DNA of 49,754 nucleotides from Algicola sp. (GCA_018222835.1 JAAEZN010000014.1:1-49754), one strand, 5' to 3'; numbered from the stretch's first letter, positions 8,344 to 16,798 are shown. Translations and numbers: made by a program. Notes: generated from the sequence alone by a model not told the origin.

Positions 8344-9123
8344 ATGCCAAGACCAATAGGAATATTCGATTCAGGAGTAGGAGGCACTTCCATTTGGAAG
8401 GAAGTGGCAAAAATGCTTCCGCACGAGGGTACCATCTATTTGGCCGATAGTGCCAATGCCCCGTACGGAGAAAAGTCAAAAGAAGAGATTTTACGGCTCA
8501 GTATTAAAAATACCGAGTATTTGATGCAGCAAAACTGTAAGATTATAATAGTGGCCTGTAACACTGCTACAACAAATGCCATAGACTATCTCCGTTCGCA
8601 TTACAATGTTCCCATTATTGGAATAGAGCCTGCTATAAAACCTGCGGCACTTCAGACCAAAACAAAAAAAGTAGGTGTGTTGGCCACAAAAGGAACGCTC
8701 TCCAGTAGCTTGTTCCACAATACTTCCAAACTCTTCGCCGAAGGCATAAAGGTTTTCGAGCAAGAGGGAAAAGGGCTGGTAGAGCTAATAGAGGCCGGTA
8801 AAATTGATACGGAAGAAATGAAGAGCCTTTTGTCAACGTTTCTTAAACCTATGCTAGAGGAGAATATAGATTGTTTGGTGCTGGGGTGTACGCACTATCC
8901 CTATCTTATTCCGGTTTTGAAGGAAATATTGCCAAACAATGTCAATATCATAGATTCCGGCGAAGCCGTGGCCCGTCAAACCAAAACAATTTTGGAACAG
9001 AACAACCTGCTAACTAAAGTTAATGATAATCCCGAACATCTTTTTCACACCAATGCCGATGTAACGGTTCTGAAAGATTTAATCGACCGGCCCAACGCTA
9101 AAGTCTCCTATCTGGATTTTTAA
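8344..9123 (+). CDS. murI: glutamate racemase
   Basis: MurI makes D-glutamate for peptidoglycan. The 259-aa protein has the FDSGVGG start motif with catalytic Asp9/Ser10, the first catalytic cysteine in VACNTATTNA (Cys72) and the second in LGCTHYPYL (Cys182, with His184), so the two-base active site is complete. Length is typical. It is transcribed after a terminator and so likely has its own promoter (TATTTTTA just upstream is one base from consensus). Its stop is 3 bases from that of the convergent folA, with no obvious terminator between them. Confidence 0.96.
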   Translation: MPRPIGIFDSGVGGTSIWKEVAKMLPHEGTIYLADSANAPYGEKSKEEILRLSIKNTEYLMQQNCKIIIVACNTATTNAIDYLRSHYNVPIIGIEPAIKPAALQTKTKKVGVLATKGTLSSSLFHNTSKLFAEGIKVFEQEGKGLVELIEAGKIDTEEMKSLLSTFLKPMLEENIDCLVLGCTHYPYLIPVLKEILPNNVNIIDSGEAVARQTKTILEQNNLLTKVNDNPEHLFHTNADVTVLKDLIDRPNAKVSYLDF

Positions 9124-9126
9124 ACC

Positions 9127-9618
9127 CTATTTTCTTCGGTACGTCAAATAAGTGAAATCGTATTTGTGCCTGTCATCCTTTGGGTGGTATTCCTCTTTTG
9201 TAAGCTCCCATTGATCCTCATTGATTTCCGGAAAAAAAGCATCTGCTTCAAACTTGCCATGAACCCGTGTCAATTCAATATCAGTAGCAATGGACATGGA
9301 TTGCTTGTAAATATTCCCGCCACCAATAATAAATGCAGTCTCGTTGTCGTCCACCAGACCTATGGCCTCTCCAATGGAATGAACAATGGTGCAAGGAAAT
9401 TTTGGCACGTAGTCCTCGTCTCGAGTAACGGCAATATGTGTTCTATTGGGCAAAGCTTTTGGAAAACTTTCCAAGGTTTTTCTGCCCATAATAATCTTGT
9501 GTCCCGAGGTCAAGGTCTTAAATCGCTTAAAATCATCGGGTAAATGCCAGACCAGGTCGTTGTCCTTGCCCAAAGCGTTGTTTTCGGCCGCTGCGGCGAT
9601 AATGATCAATTTTTTCAC
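9127..9618 (-). CDS. folA: dihydrofolate reductase
   Basis: DHFR reduces dihydrofolate to tetrahydrofolate with NADPH and restores the folate oxidised by the thymidylate synthase encoded 4 kb away. The 163-aa protein starts MKKLIIIAAAAENNALGKDN and has the DLVWHLPDDFKRFK substrate-side segment with the acidic Asp, the GHKIIMGRKTLESFP cofactor segment, and FIIGGGNIYKQ. The start codon is GTG and overlaps the TGA stop of the upstream 2TM gene in the string GTGA, so translation is probably coupled. Confidence 0.95.
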   Translation of the reverse strand: MKKLIIIAAAAENNALGKDNDLVWHLPDDFKRFKTLTSGHKIIMGRKTLESFPKALPNRTHIAVTRDEDYVPKFPCTIVHSIGEAIGLVDDNETAFIIGGGNIYKQSMSIATDIELTRVHGKFEADAFFPEINEDQWELTKEEYHPKDDRHKYDFTYLTYRRK

Positions 9619-10007
9619 TGATCTTTTTTTTTGTTGATTTTGGAAAGAGGAAAATCGGTATCTATTTCCTTTTGAATTTCATTGATGCGTTTTTTCTGAA
9701 GCTCCACCAATCGTTCACGTTGCAAACGTTCCCAGTTTTGGCCCATAAATTTATGCGTGACAAATACATTAAAAGTATGCAGGGCGATCAAAAAAGCCCA
9801 AGCGCAGACCAACCAAATGGACCAATCGTAGGCTTCCCCGTACTTGAGCACCTTATTGGCAATGATAAGAAAAATACTGCCGATTAAAAAAATGACCAAA
9901 TGGGAGTACAGCCTCTTCTTTTGTTTAATGCGTTTTTGAGCATTTTCCAGAAGTTCGTGCTGTTCCAAATCTATTTCCGGCTTCCTTTTTTTACCAAATG
10001 ACAACAT
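9615..10007 (-). CDS. 2TM-domain membrane protein
   Basis: A 130-aa protein with a charged N terminus, two membrane segments (about YSHLVIFLIGSIFLIIANKV and WSIWLVCAWAFLIALHTFNVF) and a basic C-terminal helix (WERLQRERLVELQKKRINEIQKE). This is the 2TM family (PF13239 type) found as stand-alone proteins or at histidine-kinase termini in Bacteroidota; its function is unknown. The ATG at 10007 was chosen over one 20 codons upstream because the upstream part contains the promoter box. It is co-transcribed with folA and overlaps its start. Confidence 0.8.
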   Translation of the reverse strand: MLSFGKKRKPEIDLEQHELLENAQKRIKQKKRLYSHLVIFLIGSIFLIIANKVLKYGEAYDWSIWLVCAWAFLIALHTFNVFVTHKFMGQNWERLQRERLVELQKKRINEIQKEIDTDFPLSKINKKKDQ

Positions 10008-10015
10008 GGAATGGC

Positions 10016-10035
10016 TATCTTTATAAACAAAGATA
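10016..10035. promoter_or_regulatory. divergent promoter with a symmetric -7 pair
   Basis: The segment is TATCTTT-N6-AAAGATA, a 7-bp inverted repeat. On the minus strand it reads TATCTTTG, a perfect TAnnTTTG box 20 bases before the 2TM ATG. On the plus strand it reads TATCTTTA, one base off consensus, about 40 bases before the aminotransferase ATG. One symmetric site may therefore serve both directions. Confidence 0.5.
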
Positions 10036-10061
10036 ATTGAATTGTTTCCAAAAAACCCGAT

Positions 10062-11156
10062 ATGCAAAACCTAAGAAAAAAATTCCCCGTTCTTAATCAA
10101 TGTGTTTATACCAATACGGCTTCTGCGGGGCTGTTGAACGAAGATTTAATGGAGTGGCGCCAAGGACACGACCTGGACTTTCTTATCGGTGGCAGTGAAA
10201 TGAAGAACAAAGGGTTTGCCCATATGCCCGAAATCAAGAAAACAGTAGGCAAGTTCTTTAACTGTAAACCTGGCAACGTAGCATTGGTGCCCAATTTTAG
10301 CTTAGGATTCAATCTTTTGTTGGAAGGTTTGCCCAAGGACAAAAAAGTATTGCTCCTAAATAAGGATTACCCCAGTCTTAATTGGCCTTTCGAAACACGG
10401 AACTTTAAGAGGGACTATGTGGATGCCGATGAACATTTGGAAGAAAATATCCGTGAAAAGGTAAAAAAGGGAGATATTGATGTATTGGCGCTAAGTTTGG
10501 TGCAATGGATGAATGGCCTCCGGGTTGATCTTGATTTTTTGAGAGATTTAAAAAAAGAGTTCCCCAACCTGATGATATTGGCCGATGGAACACAATACTG
10601 TGGGACGGAACCGTTCGATTTTGAAGCATCGGGCATCGACATTCTAGGGGCCAGTGCCTACAAATGGATGCTGGCAGGGTACGGGAACGGCTTTTTTCTG
10701 GTAAAGGACGCTGTAATGGATCAATTTGAGCTTAGGGGTATCGGTAACGGTTCCGTGAACAACGATGCTTCCAAACGCAACAGTATCACGTTTTGCAAGT
10801 TTTTGGAACCAGGTCATTTGGACTCCCTCAACTTCGGAAGTTTGGAGTTTGCTGTTGAATTTTTGGACGAAATAGGCCCTGAAAACGTACAGGCACAATT
10901 GCAAAAACTATCAAAAAAGGCAATGGCCGCTTTTATAGAACTGGACTTGTTGTCCACCGCTGTCACTAAAAGAAGACAGCACAGTACCATTTTTAATATA
11001 AAAGGCGACGAGAAGCTTTTCAACAAGCTTGCCGAAGAAAACGTGGTGGCCTCGCCACGTGGCGGAGGTATCCGATTGAGCTTTCACTTTTATAATACCG
11101 AGGAGGAAATAGATGTTATTGCAGCACTTTTAAAGCGTTGGGCATCAAACTCATAA
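10062..11156 (+). CDS. PLP-dependent aminotransferase class V
   Basis: A 364-aa fold-type I PLP enzyme of the class V (NifS/kynureninase-like) superfamily. The N-terminal FPVLNQCVYTNTASAGLL segment, the acidic DGTQYCGTEPFDFEASGIDIL segment that sits under the cofactor ring, and SAYKWMLAGYG with the Schiff-base lysine (Lys201) are all clear. There is no cysteine in the position used by cysteine desulfurases, so desulfurase activity is unlikely. Many Flavobacteriia carry this stand-alone protein; the substrate is not known. It is divergent from the 2TM-folA operon, and a weak 6-bp hairpin (ATTGGT/ACCAAT) begins at its stop codon. Confidence 0.85.
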   Translation: MQNLRKKFPVLNQCVYTNTASAGLLNEDLMEWRQGHDLDFLIGGSEMKNKGFAHMPEIKKTVGKFFNCKPGNVALVPNFSLGFNLLLEGLPKDKKVLLLNKDYPSLNWPFETRNFKRDYVDADEHLEENIREKVKKGDIDVLALSLVQWMNGLRVDLDFLRDLKKEFPNLMILADGTQYCGTEPFDFEASGIDILGASAYKWMLAGYGNGFFLVKDAVMDQFELRGIGNGSVNNDASKRNSITFCKFLEPGHLDSLNFGSLEFAVEFLDEIGPENVQAQLQKLSKKAMAAFIELDLLSTAVTKRRQHSTIFNIKGDEKLFNKLAEENVVASPRGGGIRLSFHFYNTEEEIDVIAALLKRWASNS

Positions 11157-11210
11157 TTGGTAAAAAACACCAATCTTATTTGCTAAAAGTGATCCTTCGG
11201 TTAGGTGGAT

Positions 11211-11227
11211 TTTATCAAATTGATAAA
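11211..11227. promoter_or_regulatory. 17-bp palindrome, possible operator
   Basis: TTTATCAA-A-TTGATAAA is a perfect palindrome with one central base, about 70 bases before the CBM48-like gene. It may be an operator for that gene. No regulator is known here. Confidence 0.3.
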
Positions 11228-11296
11228 TCGATTCTAACTAATTGTAAATAAAGGGTTTTATATATTGTTTTGTACTGAAATTAAAATTTCGGTACC

Positions 11297-11593
11297 ATGG
11301 CAATTAAAAAACAATACCTGAAGAGCAAGCCTGTTTGCAAAGTAACTTTTACAGTTCCTGCAGATGAGGCGGAGACGGTTGCAGTAGTTGGCGATTTCAA
11401 TAAATGGAACCCAAAAAAAAGCAGCTTAAAGAAATTAAAGAACGGAACCTTTAAGGGAACGTTCGAACTACCTGTAGAGAATACTTACGAGTTTAGATAT
11501 TTGATAGACGGCAACTATACCAACGATGGTGAGGCCGATCGTTACCAATGGAACGATTATGCCGGAACCGAAAACGCCGTGTTGGAGGTCTAA
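11297..11593 (+). CDS. small CBM48-like (isoamylase early set) protein
   Basis: A 98-aa single-domain protein. VTFTVPADEAETVAVVGDFN-KW, FKGTFELPVENTYEFRYLIDG and the closing YAGTENAVLEV match the glycogen-binding early-set domain (CBM48 or AMPK-beta type), including the paired aromatic residues (Trp in NKW, Tyr in YEFRYLIDG) that contact sugars. There is no catalytic domain and no signal peptide, so it is probably a cytoplasmic stand-alone glycan-binding module. The gene is short but flanked by a clear terminator and belongs to a recognised flavobacterial family; what it recruits is unknown. Confidence 0.85.
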   Translation: MAIKKQYLKSKPVCKVTFTVPADEAETVAVVGDFNKWNPKKSSLKKLKNGTFKGTFELPVENTYEFRYLIDGNYTNDGEADRYQWNDYAGTENAVLEV

Positions 11594-11602
11594 AAACAGT
11601 AT

Positions 11603-11641
11603 CCGCCATCAGTTTGCCCCAAAGCAGATGGCGGTTTTTTT
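11603..11641. terminator. bidirectional terminator
   Basis: CCGCCATC pairs with GATGGCGG, followed by eight T on the plus strand. It lies between the convergent CBM48-like gene and the Dabb lipoprotein gene; an A-run before the stem is short, so it mainly serves the plus strand. Confidence 0.8.
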
Positions 11642-11691
11642 ATCTATTGAGGTTGTCCGTATCCTTTAAATCGATGGGAACCTGACCGATA

Positions 11692-12120
11692 TTATTTGGT
11701 CCAATAATCCACAACCGTAACATCGGCAATATGCGGCCCGGCGATGTCGCCAAAAGCCACGTGGTCTGGGTGGGTAAGATAGGTATCGCGATCAGCTTCA
11801 TTATCAAAAGTTAAAAAGAAACAGTGCGTAAGTTCTTTGTTCAAATTCTCAGGACTGTTGTTCGTGCCCCATTCGTACTCTCTGATCAGATCTATTTTAG
11901 AGGGCAAGGCATTAAAGGCTTCCTCCACCTGTTTCACCTCTTCTGCGCTCGAGGTTTCTTTAAATTTGAACAATACTACGTGTCGCAATTTGGGAGCTGA
12001 AGATGCTTCGGTTTCTTTTGTGGTCTTTTCTTCTTCTTTTTCTGTGGTTTCTTTTTTTGCTTGTTCGCCACAACTGGCAAATAATAGTGCAGCAAATAAG
12101 GTGATGGCACTTGTTTTCAT
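11692..12120 (-). CDS. Dabb-domain lipoprotein
   Basis: A 142-aa protein with a lipoprotein signal (MKTSAITLFAALLFASC, lipobox cysteine at residue 17), a Glu/Lys/Thr-rich linker (KKETTEKEEEKTTKETEASS), and a stress-responsive A/B barrel (Dabb) domain: LRHVVLFKFKETSSAEEVKQVEEAF, then the HCFFLTFDNEADRDTYLTHPDH and FGDIAGPHIADVTVVDYW segments. Dabb proteins are dimeric ferredoxin-like folds of largely unknown function. The longer reading with 68 extra residues was rejected because it hides the signal peptide and runs through a dispersed repeat. Confidence 0.85.
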   Translation of the reverse strand: MKTSAITLFAALLFASCGEQAKKETTEKEEEKTTKETEASSAPKLRHVVLFKFKETSSAEEVKQVEEAFNALPSKIDLIREYEWGTNNSPENLNKELTHCFFLTFDNEADRDTYLTHPDHVAFGDIAGPHIADVTVVDYWTK

Positions 12121-12206
12121 GGGGTTGTCGTTTTTTAAGATGAATTGAATCAAATGTACGATTTTGCTCAGATAAATATTGTTTTTAGCCTTACTGTTAT
12201 ACCGCT

Positions 12207-12278
12207 GTCTTGAACTTGTTTTGGGGTTCCACAAGGTTTGCACAATTTGATGAGATACTGAAACGAGTTCAGCATTAC
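12207..12278. repeat. 72-bp bipartite palindromic element (TGAAC type)
   Basis: A left half beginning GTCTTGAACTTGTTTTGG and a right half GAGATACTGAAACGAGTTC followed by AGCATTAC are inverted copies of one hairpin whose core is TGAAC-TNGTTT(CA). The right half matches the left hairpin of the unit at 28888-28966 when reverse-complemented. The left half has lost part of its own stem. It lies in the gap between the Dabb lipoprotein gene and the frameshifted ORF. Confidence 0.6.
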
Positions 12279-12370
12279 CATTTTCCTTTTTGTGTATGCA
12301 TTGATTTTGTTCAACTAAGGTCATAATTTGTTATGACGCTTTATCGGTTCATGTTAATTAGATTTGAAGC

Positions 12371-12627
12371 ATGACCGATATCGAGAAAAAATTTTTTGAC
12401 TTGTTTGAAGATGCCTATGTTTCTCCTACGGAACTGGCCGAAGTTTTGGACTTGGGCGTTGAAATGTTTTTTATCTAGAGAATGGCAGCTTTTCCCGACA
12501 GGAAATTCAAGATGTGGCAGCGGCGTTGCGGGGGATTGGTAAGAGATTGAGAAGTTGTACTGGTCATGAGCGAAGAGGCTTGCTAGCTGAGGGGTTAGTT
12601 AATTGTCTCTGTTGCTATTTTTTTTAA
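12371..12627 (+). pseudogene. frameshifted small ORF
   Basis: An ATG opens MTDIEKKFFDLFEDAYVSPTELAEVLDLGVEMFF, which stops at a TAG at 12476. The reading continues one frame over as LENGSFSRQEIQDVAAALRGIGKRL and on to a TAA at 12627. The shift falls at a run of six T at 12466-12471; one more T would join the two parts into an ordinary helical protein. It could be a real one-base deletion (pseudogene) or a homopolymer error. The family is not recognised. It is a plus-strand gene alone between two minus-strand genes. Confidence 0.5.
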
Positions 12628-12645
12628 GTAAAAATGGAATTCAAA

Positions 12646-13212
12646 TTAATTTAGGTCATTATTGGTAATCTTTTTTACTATGGTATCGTAATTTTCTACT
12701 TTAATTTCTCCATTTGTTGGAATCATGTTTTGCCATACCCAATTGTAATGTTCGATTACCTTTTCGGCAACTAAGTGAGGTCTTTCACCTGTGGTGTGGC
12801 CATCAGAAACAACAGTTACTATATAGTCTTTGGTCAAGGCTGATTGCACTGTGGATTCGACACAAAAATCAGTTGCGCATCCAGTTATTATGAGCTCATT
12901 TGTTCCTAAGTCCGAGAGTTTTTTCTGAAGATTGGATTTGTAGAAAACATCATTTGCATATTTGTCCCATAAGATGTCTCCTGGTGTAATCAGGAGTTCA
13001 TCCAATAACTCCCACTCTAATGTGTTTTTTTCAAATTTTCCTGTGCCATTGCCATCATGTTGGATAAAAATAACCGGAAACCCCATTTTGCGAAATAAGG
13101 CCGTAAGACCATTTATTCTGTTTATTACACCAATGGTATCGAATCTAGGGGTCTCAGGAATAAAAGAGCCCTTTTGCATATCAATCACTAAAAGAGCTTT
13201 ATTGCTTTTCAT
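12646..13212 (-). CDS. isochorismatase-family cysteine hydrolase
   Basis: A 188-aa member of the isochorismatase-like superfamily (nicotinamidases, ureidoacrylate and other amide hydrolases). The catalytic triad is visible: Asp11 in ALLVIDMQ, Lys84 in WDKYAND and Cys117 in TGCATDFCVEST, preceded by the usual cis-peptide region. A second cysteine (Cys112) sits just before. The substrate cannot be told; it lacks clear metal-binding DxHxxxH of nicotinamidases, so a general amidohydrolase is more likely. It lies 54 bases after thyA on the same strand, so it may be read through from it. Confidence 0.88.
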   Translation of the reverse strand: MKSNKALLVIDMQKGSFIPETPRFDTIGVINRINGLTALFRKMGFPVIFIQHDGNGTGKFEKNTLEWELLDELLITPGDILWDKYANDVFYKSNLQKKLSDLGTNELIITGCATDFCVESTVQSALTKDYIVTVVSDGHTTGERPHLVAEKVIEHYNWVWQNMIPTNGEIKVENYDTIVKKITNNDLN

Positions 13213-13266
13213 TATGTAAATACTTGGCGACCTTGTGGGATTAAGCTGAAATAAAAGAAATTCATT

Positions 13267-14091
13267 TTAAACCGCCACAACCCCCTTAATATGCGGGTGC
13301 GGGTCGTAGTTCAATAGCTCAAAATCATCAAAGGTAAAGTCAAAAATGTTCTTTACTTCGGGGTTCAATTTCATGGTGGGCAAGGGGCGTGGGTCTCGGC
13401 TCAATTGCAGTTCCACCTGCTCCATGTGGTTGTTGTAAATATGGGCATCACCAAAGGTGTGGATAAAGTCTCCCGGTTGGTAACCACAGACTTGGGCCAT
13501 CATCATGGTAAAAAGAGCGTAAGACGCAATGTTGAACGGTACACCTAAAAATATATCTGCACTGCGCTGGTACAATTGGCAGGAAAGTTTGCCATCGGCC
13601 ACATAAAACTGGAAAAAAGCGTGGCAGGGTGGGAGTGCGGCCTTTCCGTTGGCCACATTCTCCGAAAAAGATACCGAAGTGTCCGGCATAACGCTGGGAT
13701 TCCATGCCGAAACCAGCATTCTACGACTATTTGGGCTGTTCTTCAACGTTTCGATAACTTCTTTGATCTGGTCGATTTCCTCGCTGTTCCAGTTACGCCA
13801 TTGGTGCCCATAAACAGGGCCAAGGTCGCCGTTTTCGTCCGCCCATTCGTTCCAAATACGCACGCCGTTCTCTTGCAAATATTGAATATTGGTATCGCCT
13901 TTCAAAAACCATAACAGTTCGTGTACTATGGATTTGAGGTGCAATTTTTTGGTTGTTACCATAGGGAAGCCCTCAGAGAGATCAAACCGCATCTGGTAAC
14001 CAAAAACACTCAAGGTTCCTGTTCCTGTACGGTCCCCTTTTTGGTTTCCTTGTTCCAATACGTGCTTTAAAAGGTCGTGATACTGTTTCAT
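13267..14091 (-). CDS. thyA: thymidylate synthase
   Basis: ThyA methylates dUMP to dTMP using methylenetetrahydrofolate. The 274-aa protein shows the [19 protein letters not shown] terminus, [11 protein letters not shown] (phosphate-binding arginines), the catalytic cysteine in [12 protein letters not shown] (Cys156), [18 protein letters not shown] and the C-terminal [10 protein letters not shown]. About ten extra residues ([14 protein letters not shown] region) sit before the catalytic loop compared with the E. coli enzyme. It works with the folA product encoded at 9.1-9.6 kb, though in a separate transcript. Confidence 0.96.
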   Translation of the reverse strand: MKQYHDLLKHVLEQGNQKGDRTGTGTLSVFGYQMRFDLSEGFPMVTTKKLHLKSIVHELLWFLKGDTNIQYLQENGVRIWNEWADENGDLGPVYGHQWRNWNSEEIDQIKEVIETLKNSPNSRRMLVSAWNPSVMPDTSVSFSENVANGKAALPPCHAFFQFYVADGKLSCQLYQRSADIFLGVPFNIASYALFTMMMAQVCGYQPGDFIHTFGDAHIYNNHMEQVELQLSRDPRPLPTMKLNPEVKNIFDFTFDDFELLNYDPHPHIKGVVAV

Positions 14092-14195
14092 AGTGGGGTT
14101 AAAGGTAAATGGTTACGGGTAAACGGACAATAGGTCAACGGTTTGACTTATGAAGAGTTTATTAACTGGTTTGGGGTGAAGTTTAAAAGTTTCAA

Positions 14196-14661
14196 GGGTA
14201 AAGGGTTCTAGATTAAAGATTAATGATTTGACCGATTATATTTTATCAGGGATGCTATCCCTTTTTGGAGTCTTTGAATTTTTTTGATGATGAGCGCTGA
14301 GGTATCAGAAGAAATAAAATTTAAATCCTCACAGAGAATGATGTGCGATTCCAATTCATATGCGGAGCCTAAACCAATTTGAAGGAATCGAACAAAATCT
14401 TTTTGGGAATATTTACTGCATCCTTCTGCAATGTTGGCTGGAATGGAAATAACGCTTCTTTGTATTTGGGAAATAAGACCAAATTTTTCTGAATCTGGTA
14501 AAAGTTTGGTGAGACTGTAGATATCTTTGACCAAAATACGTCCATCTTTCCAGACGTTCAACTCTCTAAAGTTTCTCATGACTATGTACATTTATAAACT
14601 TTGAGGTTGAATTCTATATTTTATTCTTCAGACTGCTAAAAAAATCTTTCACCCTTTACCC
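14196..14661. repeat. inverted repeats flanking the S23 gene
   Basis: GGGTAAAGGG at 14196-14205 and CCCTTTACCC at 14652-14661 are perfect 10-bp inverted copies that bracket the four-helix-bundle gene. The flanks also hold degenerate versions (GGTAAATGGTTACGGGTAAA at 14104-14123, CCTTTTACTTTTTTACC at 14666-14682). The unit interrupts the otherwise compact nupC-thyA spacing and looks like an inserted cassette. Confidence 0.5.
14220..14579 (-). CDS. four-helix-bundle protein, S23/IVP family
   Basis: A 119-aa protein of the family first seen in ORFs inside 23S rRNA intervening sequences (PF05635/TIGR02436). Signature parts are RNFRELNVWKDGRILVKDIY at the N terminus, IQRSVISIPANIAEGCSKYS in the middle, and FLQIGLGSAYELESHIILC; four helices with a basic face. 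The related Avd protein of diversity-generating retroelements binds nucleic acid, but no reverse transcriptase or template repeat is seen here. The ATG at 14579 matches family starts better than one four codons upstream. Flanking inverted repeats suggest it is a mobile or recently gained gene. Confidence 0.85.
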   Translation of the reverse strand: MRNFRELNVWKDGRILVKDIYSLTKLLPDSEKFGLISQIQRSVISIPANIAEGCSKYSQKDFVRFLQIGLGSAYELESHIILCEDLNFISSDTSALIIKKIQRLQKGIASLIKYNRSNH

Positions 14662-14699
14662 AAAACCTTTTACTTTTTTACCATTAGCCTTTCACCTGC

Positions 14700-16160
14700 C
14701 TATCCTAAAATCATCCCAGCAATGGTGGCCGACAGTAATGAGGCTAAAGACCCGCCCAAAACCGCCTTCATCCCGAAAGAGGAAAGTACTTTTCGTTGAC
14801 CTGGTGCCAAAGAACCGATTCCACCAATTTGAATGCCGATAGAGGCAAAGTTGGCAAAACCACAGAGCATATAAGTGGCCATAATTACCGACTTATTGTA
14901 TGTAAAGTGAACGCCACTGGCCACATTTTTAAGGTCGGCCAATTGAATATAGCCCACAAATTCGCTTGCGGCCAATTTTATTCCAAGCAATTGCCCCATT
15001 AGCATAATGTCTTCATTGGCAACTCCGATAAGCCACATAAGTGGGGCAAAAACGGTTCCGAGAATGGCTTCCAGAGAGAAATTTTCATAAGGGGAATTGG
15101 CAGATATCCAGCTATTGAGTGATGTTAGGTCGCCGACCCAGCCCAGAATACCATTGATCATGGCTATAAAGGCAACAAACACCAATAGCATTGCACCAAC
15201 GTTCAGGGCAAGTTTTAATCCTTCTGTGGTTCCGTTGGCAATGGCATCCAGGAAGTTGGCCCCTATTTTTTTTGCCGATACCTTAACATCTGTATTAACT
15301 TCCTCTGTTTGTGGATATAATATTTTTGAAATAACAATTGCTCCCGGTGCTGCCATTACTGATGCGGCCAAAAGGTGTTTGGCAAATACTAATCGTAGCT
15401 CGGGGTCGTCACCGCCCAAAAATCCAATATATGCCGCCAACACTGCTCCTGCCACTGTGGCCATGCCACCGATCATCACCAAAAGGATTTCGGATTTGTT
15501 CATTTTTTCCAAATAGGCTTTGATCAACAAAGGAGCTTCGGTCTGGCCCAAAAAAATGTTACCGGCTACAGATAGGCTTTCTGCTCCGGATATACCAAGT
15601 GATTTGGAGAGTAGCCAAGCCATCCATTTTACTACCACTTGAATAACTCCCAAATAGTAGAGTACGGAGGTCAATGCGGAAAAGAATATAATGGTGGGCA
15701 ATACTTGGAAGGCAAAGATATACCCGAAGGTATCCATGTCCACAACAAGGCCTTCGAAAAGGAACTGACTGCCTGCTCGGGTAAAATCCAAAATGCTTAC
15801 AAAAACACTTCCTACTTTTTCAAAAATATATTGAACAAAAGGCACTTTTAATACGCCGATGGCTATCAGTACTTGCAGTGAAAGTCCTATCCCGACCGTT
15901 TTCCAATTGATCGCTTTTCTGTTGGAGCTGAACAAGAACGATATTAGGATGAGTACAACCATTCCCAGTGCGCCCCGTAGCAGGGTGGAAAGTGAAAACC
16001 CTTGGTTAGGGATTATTTCAGAGGCCTGCCCTTGTGAGATATTCTCCGTAATAGTGGGCCCTGTTAGAATATTTAGCGAATCCGCGGGTATGGAACTTTG
16101 GCCGAAAGCGACCGAACAAACGAGTAAAAGTATGAGTAAACTTTGGGTCCTTTTCGCCAT
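14700..16160 (-). CDS. nupC: concentrative nucleoside transporter
   Basis: A 486-aa inner-membrane transporter of the NupC/CNT family that imports nucleosides with a proton or sodium gradient. There are about ten hydrophobic segments; family landmarks include GLVVDMDTFGYIFAFQVLPTIIFFSAL, GQTEAPLLIKAYL (substrate-binding QTEAP loop), TVAGAVLAAYIGFLG, GVANEDIMLMGQLLG and CGFANFASIGIQIGGIG. As in other Bacteroidota, the N terminus begins with a cleavable-looking signal (MAKRTQSLLILLLVCSVAFG) and a short periplasmic stretch. It starts 8 bases after the bifunctional nuclease gene, so they share a transcript. Confidence 0.93.
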   Translation of the reverse strand: MAKRTQSLLILLLVCSVAFGQSSIPADSLNILTGPTITENISQGQASEIIPNQGFSLSTLLRGALGMVVLILISFLFSSNRKAINWKTVGIGLSLQVLIAIGVLKVPFVQYIFEKVGSVFVSILDFTRAGSQFLFEGLVVDMDTFGYIFAFQVLPTIIFFSALTSVLYYLGVIQVVVKWMAWLLSKSLGISGAESLSVAGNIFLGQTEAPLLIKAYLEKMNKSEILLVMIGGMATVAGAVLAAYIGFLGGDDPELRLVFAKHLLAASVMAAPGAIVISKILYPQTEEVNTDVKVSAKKIGANFLDAIANGTTEGLKLALNVGAMLLVFVAFIAMINGILGWVGDLTSLNSWISANSPYENFSLEAILGTVFAPLMWLIGVANEDIMLMGQLLGIKLAASEFVGYIQLADLKNVASGVHFTYNKSVIMATYMLCGFANFASIGIQIGGIGSLAPGQRKVLSSFGMKAVLGGSLASLLSATIAGMILG

Positions 16161-16168
16161 GTATGTTT

Positions 16169-16798
16169 TTATTTGCGCTTGGAAATCTCATCCCTTAATT
16201 TGGCCGCTTTTTCGTAGTCTTCGCTGGCCACTGCTTTTTCCAATTCTTGATGCAGTTCTTGGAGGGACATTTCTCGATATCCGTGAGTGTCGGAACCGGA
16301 TTCTATTTCAACAGCTTCACTTTCTTGAAGTATCTCATCCACCATAATGCTGTCATCGTCATCTTCATCTTTTTCCTTGGAAGAGAATTTTAGGAAGATT
16401 CCAGCTTTGTCCAAAATGGTTTTGTATGTAAATATGGGTGCATTGAACCTAAGTGCCAAGGCAATGGCATCACTGGTCCTTGCGTCGATAATTTCCTCTT
16501 CTCCTTCACGCTCACAAATAAGGCTGGAATAAAAAACCCCGTCCACCAATTTATGGATGATTACCTGTTTGACCACGATCTTAAACCTGTCCGCGAAATT
16601 TTTGAACAAATCGTGTGTCAACGGTCTGGGAGGCTTTATCTCTTTTTCCAGAGCAATGGCAATGGATTGTGCTTCGAAAGCACCTATGACAATGGGAAGC
16701 TTTCTATCGCCCTCCTCTTCATTCAAAATAAGGGCGTATGCGCCATTCTGTGTTTGGCTATAGGATATTCCCTTTATTTTTAACCGTACTAAACTCAT
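16169..16798 (-). CDS. bifunctional nuclease with UVR domain
   Basis: A 209-aa protein with an N-terminal bifunctional DNase/RNase domain (DUF151/BFN, about residues 1-130: VRLKIKGISYSQTQNGAYALIL, LPIVIGAFEAQSIAIALE, IIDARTSDAIALALRFNAPIF), an acidic linker (KEKDEDDDDS) and a C-terminal UVR motif (LHQELEKAVASEDYEKAAKLRDEI) as used by UvrB/UvrC to contact each other. A role in DNA repair or protein quality control is possible but not known. The ATG at 16798 was chosen because it matches the family start and follows a strong AGGAGG. It sits directly behind a terminator-like hairpin that ends the etfBA transcript. Confidence 0.9.
   Translation of the reverse strand: MSLVRLKIKGISYSQTQNGAYALILNEEEGDRKLPIVIGAFEAQSIAIALEKEIKPPRPLTHDLFKNFADRFKIVVKQVIIHKLVDGVFYSSLICEREGEEEIIDARTSDAIALALRFNAPIFTYKTILDKAGIFLKFSSKEKDEDDDDSIMVDEILQESEAVEIESGSDTHGYREMSLQELHQELEKAVASEDYEKAAKLRDEISKRK

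Noticed and set aside
12121-12324. A 68-residue N-terminal extension of the Dabb lipoprotein
   Set aside because: It would bury the lipoprotein signal and is translated from a dispersed repeat.
14220-14579. A diversity-generating retroelement around the S23/Avd-like protein
   Set aside because: No reverse transcriptase, template repeat or variable-repeat target is seen in the region.
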